This document shows, piece by piece, positions 26,941 to 36,059 of a DNA stretch of 41,734 nt. The notes under the pieces were generated by a model. The model was not told the DNA's origin, did no database searches, and saw only the letters and a program-made list of their open reading frames with translations. The position numbers and the translations under genes were made by a program. Source of the stretch: CBDUBH01 sp965365345 (lineage in GTDB: Bacteria; Bacteroidota; Ignavibacteria; Ignavibacteriales; SURF-24); NCBI GenBank assembly GCA_965365345.1, contig CBDUBH010000021.1, positions 1 through 41,734 on the forward strand, read 5' to 3'. Within the stretch, counting starts at the first letter, position 1; each line of letters begins with the position of its first letter.

Positions 26941-28458
26941 CTAAATTTTTCTGATATCTTTATTTAAAAAAGCCACCTGAAATTTTGTTCCGTTTCCTTT
27001 TTCACTTTGAACTTCAATTTTTGCGTTATTCATTTCGCAATATCTTTTAACTAAAGCCAATCCCAAACCGTTACCTTCAAATTTGCGTGTGTAGCCTCGC
27101 TCTTCCTGTGAAAACGGAGTGAATAAATACGGCAAATATTCTTTTGAAATTCCAACGCCCGTATCTTTCACTTCGATCAGCAGATCTTTATTTTCTCTGC
27201 CGATCTCAATTTCAACTTTCCCTTTATGCGTAAATTTTATCGCGTTATCAATTAAATTATTTAAAATTTGATAAACAGAATATTCATCGGCATAAATTTT
27301 CAGATCGTCTGTCTTTAATTTCAATTGAAGATCAATTCCCTTTTGCTTTGCAATTCTTTCGGCTTCAAAAATTACATCTTCCAAAAGTTCTGTGTGAAGA
27401 TCAAATTCCTTTGGTGCAAATTCGTAAGTTTCAGATTGAATTTCGGACATATTCAAAAGCAGATCGATCGTTCTGATAATTCTTCTGCCTGAATTATGAA
27501 TGCTTTCAAAATAAACATCCGCTTCTTCATTTTCGCCGCAGAAAAATTCTTCTTGTAAAAGTGATGTGAAATTTAAAATCGTATTGATCGGAGTACGGAT
27601 TTCGTGTGACATTTGCGCCAAAAATTCCGATTTCAATTTATCGGCCTCTTCGGCTTTTTCTTTTGCATTCTGAAGTTCAATTTCGGCAAGTTTTCTTTGC
27701 GTAACATCAACATACATTCCCAAAATTCCGGTGATTTTTCCTTCGACAACTGCCGGCTGCGCAATAATATCAACAAAAATATCGGTTCCGTCTTTTCTTT
27801 TTCTGCGCGTTTCTTTATGAAGATAATTTCCGGTGCGCACGTGATTCGAAAATACCAGCGCTTCAAATTTCAGATCATCTGGAATTATCAATGAATGAAT
27901 ATTTCTGCCTTTAACTTCCTCCAATTCATATTGAAAAATTTCAAGGAATTTTTGATTTGCGTTGATAATGCGGTCTTCGGCATCAAGCATAACAATTGCC
28001 ACCGGCGAACTTAAAAACAAATGCTCAAAATAAATTTGATATTTGCTAATTTCCTGATGAAGATCAAATTTTTCAATTTTGTAGTATTTATTCTGAAGCG
28101 ATTTTGTAATTGCAAAATCCAATCTGCGCAGATCGTTTTTCGAAACAAGATCATCGGCTTTATAAATTTCTTCGCTTAAATTTGCTTCTTCACTTAATTT
28201 ACCGGCAACAAAAATTACAGGAATTGCAGGATTTACCTTATTTATCCCAGAAATAATTTCATTTGTCGAAATTTTATCGGTTTCAATTTCACTTAAAACA
28301 ACATCAAAATTATTCGATGAAATTTCTTTTAAAAGATCTTCAAATTTGGAAACGGTTTTTACAACATATTTTTCCGCATGCAAAAGTAGATTTGTTTTAA
28401 TGAGTTCGTGCGCTAAAATATTTTCGTCAAAATAAATTACAAAAATCTTCTTTTGCAT
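26941..28458 (-). CDS. Sensor histidine kinase with degenerate N-terminal receiver (REC-PAS-HK)
   Basis: A 505-residue soluble protein. An N-terminal receiver-like domain covers about 1-120, a PAS domain about 138-258 (SPVAIVMLDAEDRIINANQK), a short coiled coil 258-278, a HisKA domain with phospho-acceptor His285 (QMSHEIRTP) and a HATPase domain about 385-500. The ATPase N box (Asn405), G1 (KDTGVGIS) and G2 (EGNGLGLAL, 461-469) are intact, so the kinase should work. The receiver keeps Asp11/Glu12 and Lys107, but the phospho-acceptor position is Glu57 (VVLSEIE) and the switch Ser/Thr is Ala85, so it should not accept phosphate. It starts 17 bases after the upstream hybrid gene and is surely co-transcribed with it. 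No membrane segment is seen, so the stimulus is probably cytoplasmic. Confidence 0.88.
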   Translation of the reverse strand: MQKKIFVIYFDENILAHELIKTNLLLHAEKYVVKTVSKFEDLLKEISSNNFDVVLSEIETDKISTNEIISGINKVNPAIPVIFVAGKLSEEANLSEEIYKADDLVSKNDLRRLDFAITKSLQNKYYKIEKFDLHQEISKYQIYFEHLFLSSPVAIVMLDAEDRIINANQKFLEIFQYELEEVKGRNIHSLIIPDDLKFEALVFSNHVRTGNYLHKETRRKRKDGTDIFVDIIAQPAVVEGKITGILGMYVDVTQRKLAEIELQNAKEKAEEADKLKSEFLAQMSHEIRTPINTILNFTSLLQEEFFCGENEEADVYFESIHNSGRRIIRTIDLLLNMSEIQSETYEFAPKEFDLHTELLEDVIFEAERIAKQKGIDLQLKLKTDDLKIYADEYSVYQILNNLIDNAIKFTHKGKVEIEIGRENKDLLIEVKDTGVGISKEYLPYLFTPFSQEERGYTRKFEGNGLGLALVKRYCEMNNAKIEVQSEKGNGTKFQVAFLNKDIRKI

Positions 28459-28475
28459 ATTTAAAATTTATAACC

Positions 28476-31400
28476 TTAATTTTTGGGCAAAGTAAAAATG
28501 AATTTGCTTCCCTTTTCCGGCTCGCTTTCAACTTTTATTTCGCCTCCATTAATTTTTACAAGTTCACTGCAAAGAATAATTCCCATCGGAATATTTTTGA
28601 CTGAACCGTTTTCTGATTGAAGATTTTCATTCAGATCAAAAAGATTTTTCAATTTTTCCGGTGAAATTCCAATTCCGGAATCTTCAACTATAATTTCGAA
28701 ATTATTTTCATTTTCTTTAGCGCGAATGAAAACTTTTCCGTCTTTTTTATTGAATTTTATTGCGTTTGAAATCAAATTTCTGAAAATACTTGCGGTCATA
28801 ATTCTATCGGCAAAAACTTCCGATTTTTCAGGAACTTCATTTAAAAGTTCAACTTTATATTTGAATGCTTTCGGTTTGTATGATTCCAGAACTTCTCCGG
28901 CAAGCGCATTCAAATTGAATTTTACGGGAAGATATTCAACATTTCCGGCTGATAATCTTGAATATTGAAGCAGATTATCAACAATTCCAATTGTATTTCT
29001 AACATTTTTGAAAATTCTTTCCGAAAAATCTCTTATTTCATCTTTGTTCAATTCATTTATGTTTTGATACAGATATTCGGAAAATCCCTGAACCGTACTG
29101 AAAGGATCTTTTAATTCGCGGGCAATCATCGAGAAAATTTTCTCTTTGCTTGCGCTCATTTTTTTCAATCTTTCGTTAATTTCCGCCATTTGACGCGTAT
29201 TTTCGTCAAAAGTTAATTGTTTTGAATTTATCTGTTCAATGTAGCCTGTCAATTCGGATCTAACTTTTTTAAGCTCTGAAATATTTTCCAAAATGAAAAT
29301 TATATTTGAATTCGGTTCTTCACTTATTCTTGAAATTGAAAGATTTGCCCAAACCGCATTTTCGGTTCCACAATTTTGCAGACAAAGTTCTTCGGAAATT
29401 GACTGCGCTGCGCCGTAAAAGAAATCATTGAACTTTTGTACAAATTCATCAGGGAGATTTTTTGAAATAACATCTTTTAAATTTTGATCAAGAAAATCTT
29501 TTTCCGTTGTTCCGAAAATTTCCGCAAGTTTTGTATTTACGCTTAAAATTTTTCCTTGAGAATTTAAATATGCAATTCCTGCAGAAGCTTTTTCAAGTGT
29601 GGTTTTGAATTTTTGTTCGCTTTGTAAAAATGATTTTTGATATTGAGTCTGCTCGGTTATATCCTGTCCGGATGAAATTATAAATTTTTCGGCGTCATCC
29701 GTAAAAAGCGTATTTGTAAAAAGAATTGTGCGTATTTCACCGTTTTCCGAAATTACGGAATTTATAAAATAGCTTTGCGGCTTTTTATTTTGCAAAAGAT
29801 CACTTAAAACTTTTGAAACTTTTTCTTTTTCTTCTTGCGGAATGAAATTGTTAATCCAATTTTTTCCGATAGCATCTTTTTCTTCAACTTTTAAAAGTTC
29901 GGAGCCGCGTTTGTTAATTTTTACAATTTCGCCTTTTTCATTAAGCACTAAAATCATAACTCCCGCAATATCCAAAACTCTGCGGGTTTGCAATTCTTCT
30001 TTTTTCAGCGCTTCCTGAAATTCTTTTATTTTTGTGATATCGGAAAAAGTTGTATAAACCTGATATGGTTTTTCTTCGCCGCTTCTGAATTGCGGAACTG
30101 CGCTTATGCTTAACCATCTATAATTATTTTCTTCGGAATTGTAAATTCCCATAATAACATTTTTAACTTCTTTTCCGGTTTTTAACGCCTGCATTGAAGG
30201 ATGTTCATCACCGGGAAAATCGGAACCGTCTTCTCTAACTGCAAGCCATTCCGGATCTGCCGAAATTTTTCCTTGTAATTCGTCTGATGAAAGTCCCAGC
30301 ATTTTTTCTGCTGCGGGATTTGCAGAAATTATTTTTCCGTTTTCATCTTGATAAACCACGCCTTCAAGCATAGTTTCGAAAAGCGTGCGGTATTTTTCTT
30401 CGCTTAATTTAATTTGATCTTCAACTTTTTTTCTTTCTGAAATATCGCGCGTAACAGCAATTACTAAATTTTCAGAGTGCGTTGTAATTTTGTACGATGT
30501 TCCTTCAATCCAAATGTAATTTCCGTTTTCATCTTTTACTCTGAATTGCACAATTTCAGAACTTTTTAACGCATCAAGTTTAGTTTGATCTTCAGGATGA
30601 ACAATATCAGAAAATTTCTTTTCTTTTAAATTTTCCGGAGTGTAGCCCAATTTTTTGGTGATGGAAGGACTTACATAAACGAAATTTTCGTTTTCGTTTG
30701 TCATCGAGATCATATCGTGCGAATTTTCGGTGATAAGCCGGAATTTTTCTTCGCTGAATCTTAAAACTTCTTCCTGATGTTTTTTTTGTGTTGTATCAAC
30801 TAAAACCGCAATGAAATATTTCGGATTTTCATTTATATCTTTTATCAGAGAAATTGTTACATCAAGCCAAATTGTTTTTTTATTTTTGGTTTCAACTGAA
30901 ATTTCTTTGTTAATATTATCAGATTTTTTTTCGAGAAGTGCGCTAAGATCAATTTGATCTTTGAAGAAATTTTCAAAAGTGATTTTGTTCGGTTTTTTTT
31001 CTGATGAGCCTAAAATTTCCGCAAGTTTTGAATTTATTTTTGTCCAGCTTCCGTTAAGATCCATATATCCGATTCCAACCGCAGCCTGATCGAACATCAT
31101 CCGGAAATTTTCTTCATTTTGAATTAATTTATTTTCAATTTTTTTACGCTCAATTGCGTACCGGAATGATCTAACGATCTGTCCGGAATCCATCAAATTC
31201 TTCAAAATATAATCTTGCGCACCGTTTTGAATCGCCTGAATTCCAAGTTCTTCATCTTCAAATCCGCTTAAAACAACCACAGCTGTGTGATCATCATTTT
31301 CGCGGATCTTACTCAAAATTTCCAATCCGAATGAATCCGGAAGTCTTAGATCCGCAATTATGATATCATAATTTGCTTTTTTGAGTTGATCCAATCCCGC

Positions 31401-31532
31401 AGAAAGTTTTGTTACATGTTCGAGATTTATATTAATTCCTCTTGTTTCACGGACAAGTTCATAAAGAAGTCTGGCATCTGCCAAATTGTCTTCAATTAAA
31501 AGAGCAGAAATATTTTCATCTTGATATTTCAT
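28476..31532 (-). CDS. Receiver/multi-PAS protein with degenerate histidine-kinase core
   Basis: A 1018-residue soluble protein: receiver (1-125), five PAS domains (about 132-250, 256-370, 374-505, 511-630, 635-755), a coiled coil (755-798), then HisKA-like and HATPase-like domains to the end. The receiver is complete: Glu14/Asp15, Asp61 (IIADLRLPD), Ser89 and Lys111. The H box reads SMIARELKDP, with Arg805 where His belongs; I checked the codon (CGC on the coding strand). The G2 box GTGLGL is replaced by NIPMGI (980-985), while the N box (Asn923) and G1 (EDSGIGIS) remain. Autophosphorylation therefore seems impossible. PAS1 and PAS5 resemble each other (KLAEILGSSEK / KLAEIFGTTEK), suggesting internal duplication. 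The intact kinase gene follows after 17 bases. No Shine-Dalgarno is visible. Confidence 0.88.
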   Translation of the reverse strand: MKYQDENISALLIEDNLADARLLYELVRETRGININLEHVTKLSAGLDQLKKANYDIIIADLRLPDSFGLEILSKIRENDDHTAVVVLSGFEDEELGIQAIQNGAQDYILKNLMDSGQIVRSFRYAIERKKIENKLIQNEENFRMMFDQAAVGIGYMDLNGSWTKINSKLAEILGSSEKKPNKITFENFFKDQIDLSALLEKKSDNINKEISVETKNKKTIWLDVTISLIKDINENPKYFIAVLVDTTQKKHQEEVLRFSEEKFRLITENSHDMISMTNENENFVYVSPSITKKLGYTPENLKEKKFSDIVHPEDQTKLDALKSSEIVQFRVKDENGNYIWIEGTSYKITTHSENLVIAVTRDISERKKVEDQIKLSEEKYRTLFETMLEGVVYQDENGKIISANPAAEKMLGLSSDELQGKISADPEWLAVREDGSDFPGDEHPSMQALKTGKEVKNVIMGIYNSEENNYRWLSISAVPQFRSGEEKPYQVYTTFSDITKIKEFQEALKKEELQTRRVLDIAGVMILVLNEKGEIVKINKRGSELLKVEEKDAIGKNWINNFIPQEEKEKVSKVLSDLLQNKKPQSYFINSVISENGEIRTILFTNTLFTDDAEKFIISSGQDITEQTQYQKSFLQSEQKFKTTLEKASAGIAYLNSQGKILSVNTKLAEIFGTTEKDFLDQNLKDVISKNLPDEFVQKFNDFFYGAAQSISEELCLQNCGTENAVWANLSISRISEEPNSNIIFILENISELKKVRSELTGYIEQINSKQLTFDENTRQMAEINERLKKMSASKEKIFSMIARELKDPFSTVQGFSEYLYQNINELNKDEIRDFSERIFKNVRNTIGIVDNLLQYSRLSAGNVEYLPVKFNLNALAGEVLESYKPKAFKYKVELLNEVPEKSEVFADRIMTASIFRNLISNAIKFNKKDGKVFIRAKENENNFEIIVEDSGIGISPEKLKNLFDLNENLQSENGSVKNIPMGIILCSELVKINGGEIKVESEPEKGSKFIFTLPKN

Positions 31533-31576
31533 AATTTTTCACTTTTTTTGAATTTTGTTTGTAACAACTTCACTTT

Positions 31577-31592
31577 TGGTGCGTTATATTAA
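31577..31592 (-). promoter_or_regulatory. Promoter-like motif upstream of the 28476-31532 gene
   Basis: Read on the minus strand, AATATAACGCACC lies about 45 bases before the start codon. Similar TATAAC/TATAGC-GCA sequences precede the TPR gene and the third hybrid kinase. A TATA-like -10 box is the simplest reading, but no -35 box is obvious. Confidence 0.25.
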
Positions 31593-31681
31593 TGAAGAAA
31601 CTTTTTTACTATGTAAAGGTAAGTTTTTCTTTATTTAAAAATCAAATTTAGATTTAATTTAAGGGGATTAGCGGGTAAGAA

Positions 31682-32266
31682 ATGGAAAATTTTTCAAAAT
31701 ACCATTTCGAAAGCTATCTAACACTTCTCGCGCTTTTAAATGACAGTAAAACTGATACGGTTAAAAAGAAAGAATTAACCGAAGCATTTAGCACGCTTGA
31801 AAGAAAGTTAAATGATTTTTCCGGTGAAATATTCGGTTTTCCGCTAAAGACTGTCATTTCCACAATCGAGCGTTCAAAACTTGATCTTGTAAATAAATTG
31901 ACTGCAATTTCCGCTGCTTTGTATCTTTTAAATGAAGAAATTGTTGAGCAGGATCTTAATTTCTTTTATACACCTTCGGTAATTGCTCCTGATGAAAAAG
32001 ACAACACCGAAATTTTGAAAATATGCCATAAAGTTTACGCGCGTGCAATTTCATATAAAAGTGAATTGGGAAAATTTGGAGTAAGAACCGAAAAAATTGA
32101 AAAATTTAAGAATGCAATTTCAGCGCACGAAAATGTTTTGAAATTTTTTGAAGATAAATGGAAAAATTCCGCAGCTGCTAATAAAATTGTTGAGGATATT
32201 GAAAAAGTTTTTGATGAATTAAACGATTTTCTGGCAAATAGAAATAAAAAGGAAATCAGGTTTTAA
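31682..32266 (+). CDS. Conserved-looking helical protein of unknown function
   Basis: A 194-residue protein that I do not recognise. The composition predicts almost all helix, with no signal peptide or membrane segment. Charged heptad-like stretches occur at about 25-50 (KKKELTEAFSTLERKLNDF) and 135-190 (TEKIEKFKNAISAHENVLKF, then KIVEDIEKVFDELNDFL). GGTAAG lies before ATG 31682. It is divergent from the five-PAS protein (149 bases between starts) and convergent with the TPR gene, so it lies inside the signalling block and could be an adaptor for it. That is inferred only from position and shape. Confidence 0.7.
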   Translation: MENFSKYHFESYLTLLALLNDSKTDTVKKKELTEAFSTLERKLNDFSGEIFGFPLKTVISTIERSKLDLVNKLTAISAALYLLNEEIVEQDLNFFYTPSVIAPDEKDNTEILKICHKVYARAISYKSELGKFGVRTEKIEKFKNAISAHENVLKFFEDKWKNSAAANKIVEDIEKVFDELNDFLANRNKKEIRF

Positions 32267-32331
32267 ACGAAATTTAATTTTCAAAAAAATGAAATTTAGA
32301 ATTTAAATATTGATCAAATTCAATTATAACA

Positions 32332-32368
32332 AAAAGCGGCTTTTTCAAAAGCCGCTTTTAATTTTTTT
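32332..32368. terminator. Bidirectional terminator between convergent genes
   Basis: AAAAGCGGCTTTT (32332-32344) and AAAAGCCGCTTTT (32347-32359) form a perfect stem, with the A/T ends serving as loop or tail. A T-run follows on the plus strand and an A-run precedes it. It lies between the 31682 gene and the TPR gene. Confidence 0.88.
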
Positions 32369-32374
32369 TCAATT

Positions 32375-32860
32375 TTATAAAACACCTTCTTTTAAAGCTT
32401 GAATTGCTTCATCGGCTTTTGAGTAACCGAAACTTGATGCTTTTTTGAAATCCAAAAATCCGCCATCTTTATCGCCGCATTGAACTTTTGCTTTTCCGCG
32501 TAAAAAATAAAAATCAGGATCATGCGGATCAATTGCAATTGCTTCGCTAAAATCTTCTATAGCGCCTTTGCAATCGCCCATATCGTTTTTTGCATTTCCG
32601 CGGTTATAATATTGAGTTGCATCGCTGGGATCCAATTCAAGCGAAATTGAAAAATCTTCAATTGCACCTTTAAGATCGCCCAATTTTACTTTTGCAATTC
32701 CTCTGTTATTATATGCTGCGGCAAAATTCGAATTCAGTTCAATTGCTTTATTAAAATCTTCTACAGCGCCTTTGTAATCTTCCCATTTGAATTTTTCAAT
32801 TCCTCTGCCGAAATGTTGACTTGCTGTATAAGTAAAAAGAGGCGTATAATCTTTTGACAT
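32375..32860 (-). CDS. Tetratricopeptide repeat protein
   Basis: A 161-residue protein made of about four TPR units starting near residue 13, each with the pattern G..K...GD..GAIEDF..A..LDP (for example DYKGAVEDFNKAIELN, DLKGAIEDFSISLELD and DCKGAIEDFSEAIAID). The repeats form a helical scaffold for protein-protein contacts. There is no signal peptide, so it is cytoplasmic. GGAGGG seven bases before ATG 32860 is a strong ribosome site. It lies between two hybrid kinases and may be a scaffold for them, but TPR proteins are too general to assign a partner. Confidence 0.9.
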   Translation of the reverse strand: MSKDYTPLFTYTASQHFGRGIEKFKWEDYKGAVEDFNKAIELNSNFAAAYNNRGIAKVKLGDLKGAIEDFSISLELDPSDATQYYNRGNAKNDMGDCKGAIEDFSEAIAIDPHDPDFYFLRGKAKVQCGDKDGGFLDFKKASSFGYSKADEAIQALKEGVL

Positions 32861-32887
32861 GTTCCCTCCGAATCATTTAGATTTTTC

Positions 32888-32905
32888 TGTTTGCGTTATA
32901 ATATA
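32888..32905 (-). promoter_or_regulatory. Promoter-like motif upstream of the TPR gene
   Basis: On the minus strand TATATTATAACGCAAAC ends about 30 bases before the TPR start codon. It resembles the motifs at 31577 and 35890. Confidence 0.3.
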
Positions 32906-33072
32906 AAGGATAATTTTTAAGCTTTGTGCCTGCGCCCTGCAAATTTATTTTTTAAATGCTAAATTTCGCATTCCTTGTATTTAATACAATACTAAATTTA
33001 TGACCATAATTCAAATTATTGGAACCGAAAAATAACACTTTAATAGTTATTAAAAAAATTTTTGAGAATTGT

Positions 33073-35766
33073 TTAACTTTCCGGCATAAAAGGAAGTGTA
33101 AAAGTGAAAGTGCTGCCTTCGTTCAAATTGCTTTCTGCCCAGATTTTTCCATCATGTTTTTCAACAAAATCTTTGCAAAGTATCAATCCTAATCCTGTTC
33201 CTTTTTCGTTTTCCGTTCCTAAAGTTGTAACTTTTTCTTCAACTTTAAAAAGTTTTTCCAGAATTTCATCAGGAATTCCGATTCCGTTATCATTTACCGA
33301 AATTTGAATTTTGCCATCAGAAAACTCCGCATTTACCGAAACATTTCCACCGGAATTTGTATATTTTATTGCGTTGGAAATTAAATTCCGCAAAACCGTG
33401 CTTATCATATTTTTATCTGCATAAACAGGAAGCTCTGTGTTAATTTCATTTTTCAGTTTTATGAATTTTTCTTCAGCCGCCGGATGTAAAATTTCGATAA
33501 CCTGCGCGGTAAGATCTTTTAGATCAAAAATCCCCGGTTTGAAAATTAATCTGCCTGATTGCAAATTTGCCCATTGCAAAAGATTTTCCAGAAGTTTGAA
33601 AATCCTGTTTAACGAATTGTTCAAACTGAAATTAAATTCTTTTAATTCTTCGTGCGAAATATCATCAAAATGTTTTACAAGAAATTCCGAAATTCCCAGC
33701 ATTGAACCGAAAGGACTTCTTAGATCATGTGCAATTATTGAAAAAAATCTGTCTTTATTTGCATTTGTTTTGTTCAGATCATCATTTAAAATTGCGAGTT
33801 CGGCGGTTTTTGCTTCAAGTGAATTTTTACTTTCCTGTAATTCTTTTATGTAATTTTCGATCTTATTTAAATTTTCTTTGTTTTCGGTAATATCATTTAT
33901 AACGGTAACAACACAAATTTTATTTTTGATTTTCAAAAGTCTGGCGGAAATAAGCGCAGTTCCTTTATTTCCGGTTCTGTTTTTAAATTCAACTTCAAAA
34001 TCTTTTATGAATTTTTGCTTTAATAAAACTTTAACGATTTCTGAAAATTTATTTTGATCCTTTAAGATTTTTAATTCTTCAACGCTTTTTGCAATTAAGT
34101 AACTTAAATTAAATCCGCTTAATTTTTCAAACGCCGTGTTTGCGTCAATTATCATTCCTTCGTTTACGGTTGCAATAAAAACCGGAGTCGGGACTTCACG
34201 AAAGATCGCCGTAAGCAGAGTTTCTGATTCCAAAAGCGATTCTTCCGCCATTTTAATTTTTGTGATATCTTCGCTTACGATTATTATTCCATCAAATTTA
34301 CCTTCGGCATTTTCAAGTTTTATAATTGAAAGAAGCGAATAAACTTTTAATTCATCTGTTTGAATTTTGTAAAGCTGTTTTATAATTAATTTATCTTCAT
34401 CCTGATGAACTTCGTTTAAAAGATCTGCAAGATTTTTCTTTTCTCCGGTTTCGCAATCTTCAAGTTTAATTTCGTTCAAAGCATAATCTTGTTTTGCGCA
34501 ATTAAATCCGAAAAATGCTTTATTGCATTTTACTTTGTTATGATCTTTATCAACTATCATAACTCCGGCGGGCAAAACTTCTAAAACTTGTTTAAGTAAG
34601 CTTTCGCTTGCGGTTATTTTTTCTTCAAATTCTTTTCTTTTTGTAATTTCAAATCCTGAAAAGAGAAATCCCGAAAATTCGTTTTCGAAATAATAATTTG
34701 GAATTCCGTTTAACGCTATCCAGCCGTAAGTATCGTCAAATTTTTTCAATCTGAACTCAACGGAAAATTCTACCCGGTTATCAAAAGCGCTGAAATATTT
34801 ATTCCAGAATTGAAGCCGGTCAAAAGGATGAATGCATTCTGAAAATCCGAATCCGAGTTGACTTTTCAGATCGTTTCCGGTGAAATTAAGCCAGCTGTTA
34901 TTGAAATAATTGAATTGTTTATTTTTGCTTGAAGCGAATATCATCATCGGCGAAAAATCCGCAATGTTTTTAAACATTTTTTCGCGATTTTTTGCAGCGT
35001 CAATTTTCTCTTTGTATTCCGTAATTTGATGAAGCGCAAAAAGAATTTTCTTTTCGCCGTTTATATCGAGAAGAATATTTCCCGCAACTTCAAACCAATT
35101 TTCCGAGCCGCCTTTTGAATTTAACTGCCACTCGGTTTTAAGCGGTTTATCGAAATAAATTAATTGTTTAATTTCATCAAGATAAAATTTTGCGTGGTTT
35201 TCGCTTATCAAAATTGAAAAGGATCTTCCGTAAAGTTCGCTTGAAAAATATCCGAATTGATTTTCGAAACTTGGATTTACATAAATGAAATTTCCTTGAG
35301 GATCGAGTTCGCAAACGATCATATTTGTATTTTCGCTTACTGCTCTGAAATGCTCAAGATTTTTTTTGATTATTTGCTCATTTTTTTTGCGCTCAATGGC
35401 AAACAAAAGCGTTTTAAAAAGATATGACGGCTGCAAATTATTTTTTTCGATATAATCCTGCGCGCCTAATTTTATTGCTTCCGGTCCGTTTTCATCATCC
35501 ATTCCGGTTAAAACCACAATCGGAATTTTACCCGCTGAAGGAATGAATCTGCACAGCGTATCCAATCCGGTAGATTCAGGCAAACCAAGATCAAGCAGAA
35601 CAATATCAAAATTTTCTGATTTTACTTTTTCTTCGGCATCGGTCAAATTTTTTGAATGCGAAAATTGAAAGATCTTTTCGGGAAATTCATTTACCGCATG
35701 CAAAAGAAGATTCAGATCGCCTTGATTATCTTCTATGTATAAAACTTTATTTATGTTTTTGTTCAT
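33073..35766 (-). CDS. REC-multi-PAS sensor histidine kinase (intact hybrid)
   Basis: An 897-residue soluble hybrid kinase. The receiver (1-128) has the acidic pair in YIEDNQ and Asp59 (IVLLDLGLPE). Four PAS domains follow (about 137-255, 262-378, 383-505, 512-630), then a coiled coil (630-665), a HisKA domain with His680 (SIIAHDLRSPF), and a HATPase domain with RNLISNAIKYT, NDNGIGIPDE and KGTGLGLILCKDF. Every catalytic motif is intact. It is a clear paralogue of the protein at 28476-31532: the H box and G2 box align position by position, which makes the losses in that protein easy to see. An N-terminal receiver feeding a kinase is typical of cytoplasmic relay hybrids. No dedicated output regulator is in the window. 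Confidence 0.92.
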   Translation of the reverse strand: MNKNINKVLYIEDNQGDLNLLLHAVNEFPEKIFQFSHSKNLTDAEEKVKSENFDIVLLDLGLPESTGLDTLCRFIPSAGKIPIVVLTGMDDENGPEAIKLGAQDYIEKNNLQPSYLFKTLLFAIERKKNEQIIKKNLEHFRAVSENTNMIVCELDPQGNFIYVNPSFENQFGYFSSELYGRSFSILISENHAKFYLDEIKQLIYFDKPLKTEWQLNSKGGSENWFEVAGNILLDINGEKKILFALHQITEYKEKIDAAKNREKMFKNIADFSPMMIFASSKNKQFNYFNNSWLNFTGNDLKSQLGFGFSECIHPFDRLQFWNKYFSAFDNRVEFSVEFRLKKFDDTYGWIALNGIPNYYFENEFSGFLFSGFEITKRKEFEEKITASESLLKQVLEVLPAGVMIVDKDHNKVKCNKAFFGFNCAKQDYALNEIKLEDCETGEKKNLADLLNEVHQDEDKLIIKQLYKIQTDELKVYSLLSIIKLENAEGKFDGIIIVSEDITKIKMAEESLLESETLLTAIFREVPTPVFIATVNEGMIIDANTAFEKLSGFNLSYLIAKSVEELKILKDQNKFSEIVKVLLKQKFIKDFEVEFKNRTGNKGTALISARLLKIKNKICVVTVINDITENKENLNKIENYIKELQESKNSLEAKTAELAILNDDLNKTNANKDRFFSIIAHDLRSPFGSMLGISEFLVKHFDDISHEELKEFNFSLNNSLNRIFKLLENLLQWANLQSGRLIFKPGIFDLKDLTAQVIEILHPAAEEKFIKLKNEINTELPVYADKNMISTVLRNLISNAIKYTNSGGNVSVNAEFSDGKIQISVNDNGIGIPDEILEKLFKVEEKVTTLGTENEKGTGLGLILCKDFVEKHDGKIWAESNLNEGSTFTFTLPFMPES

Positions 35767-35887
35767 ACTTTTCCGGAAACTTCGTGCCGAAAAATATTTT
35801 TATTTATTTGAAATTTTAATTTTGATCAAAGGAAAATTCAATTCAGAATAAACGGGATTGAAATGCAAAATTTTAAAGTGCCCCGCA

Positions 35888-35912
35888 AACTTTGCGCTAT
35901 ATTTTAATATAA
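35888..35912 (-). promoter_or_regulatory. Promoter-like motif upstream of the third hybrid kinase
   Basis: On the minus strand ATATTAAAATATAGCGCAAA lies about 125 bases before the start codon of the 33073-35766 gene. It shares the TATA-GCGCA core with the motifs at 31577 and 32888. Just downstream on that strand TTTGCGGGG also forms an imperfect inverted repeat with CGCAAA. Confidence 0.25.
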
Positions 35913-36059
35913 AAAAAAGTGTGAGATTAAAAAATAATTTCAGTGCGATAGAAATAAGTGAATTTCAAATTGGGATTTTGGGATTTACAGGATTGAAATT
36001 TTGTAAAGATGAAATAATTTAGTCTTTGTGATAAAAAAATTAAAATGCCTTCTGATTCT

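Noticed and set aside
31682..32266. HPt phosphotransfer protein
   Set aside because: The helical character fits, but there is no HxxKG-type phospho-acceptor motif.
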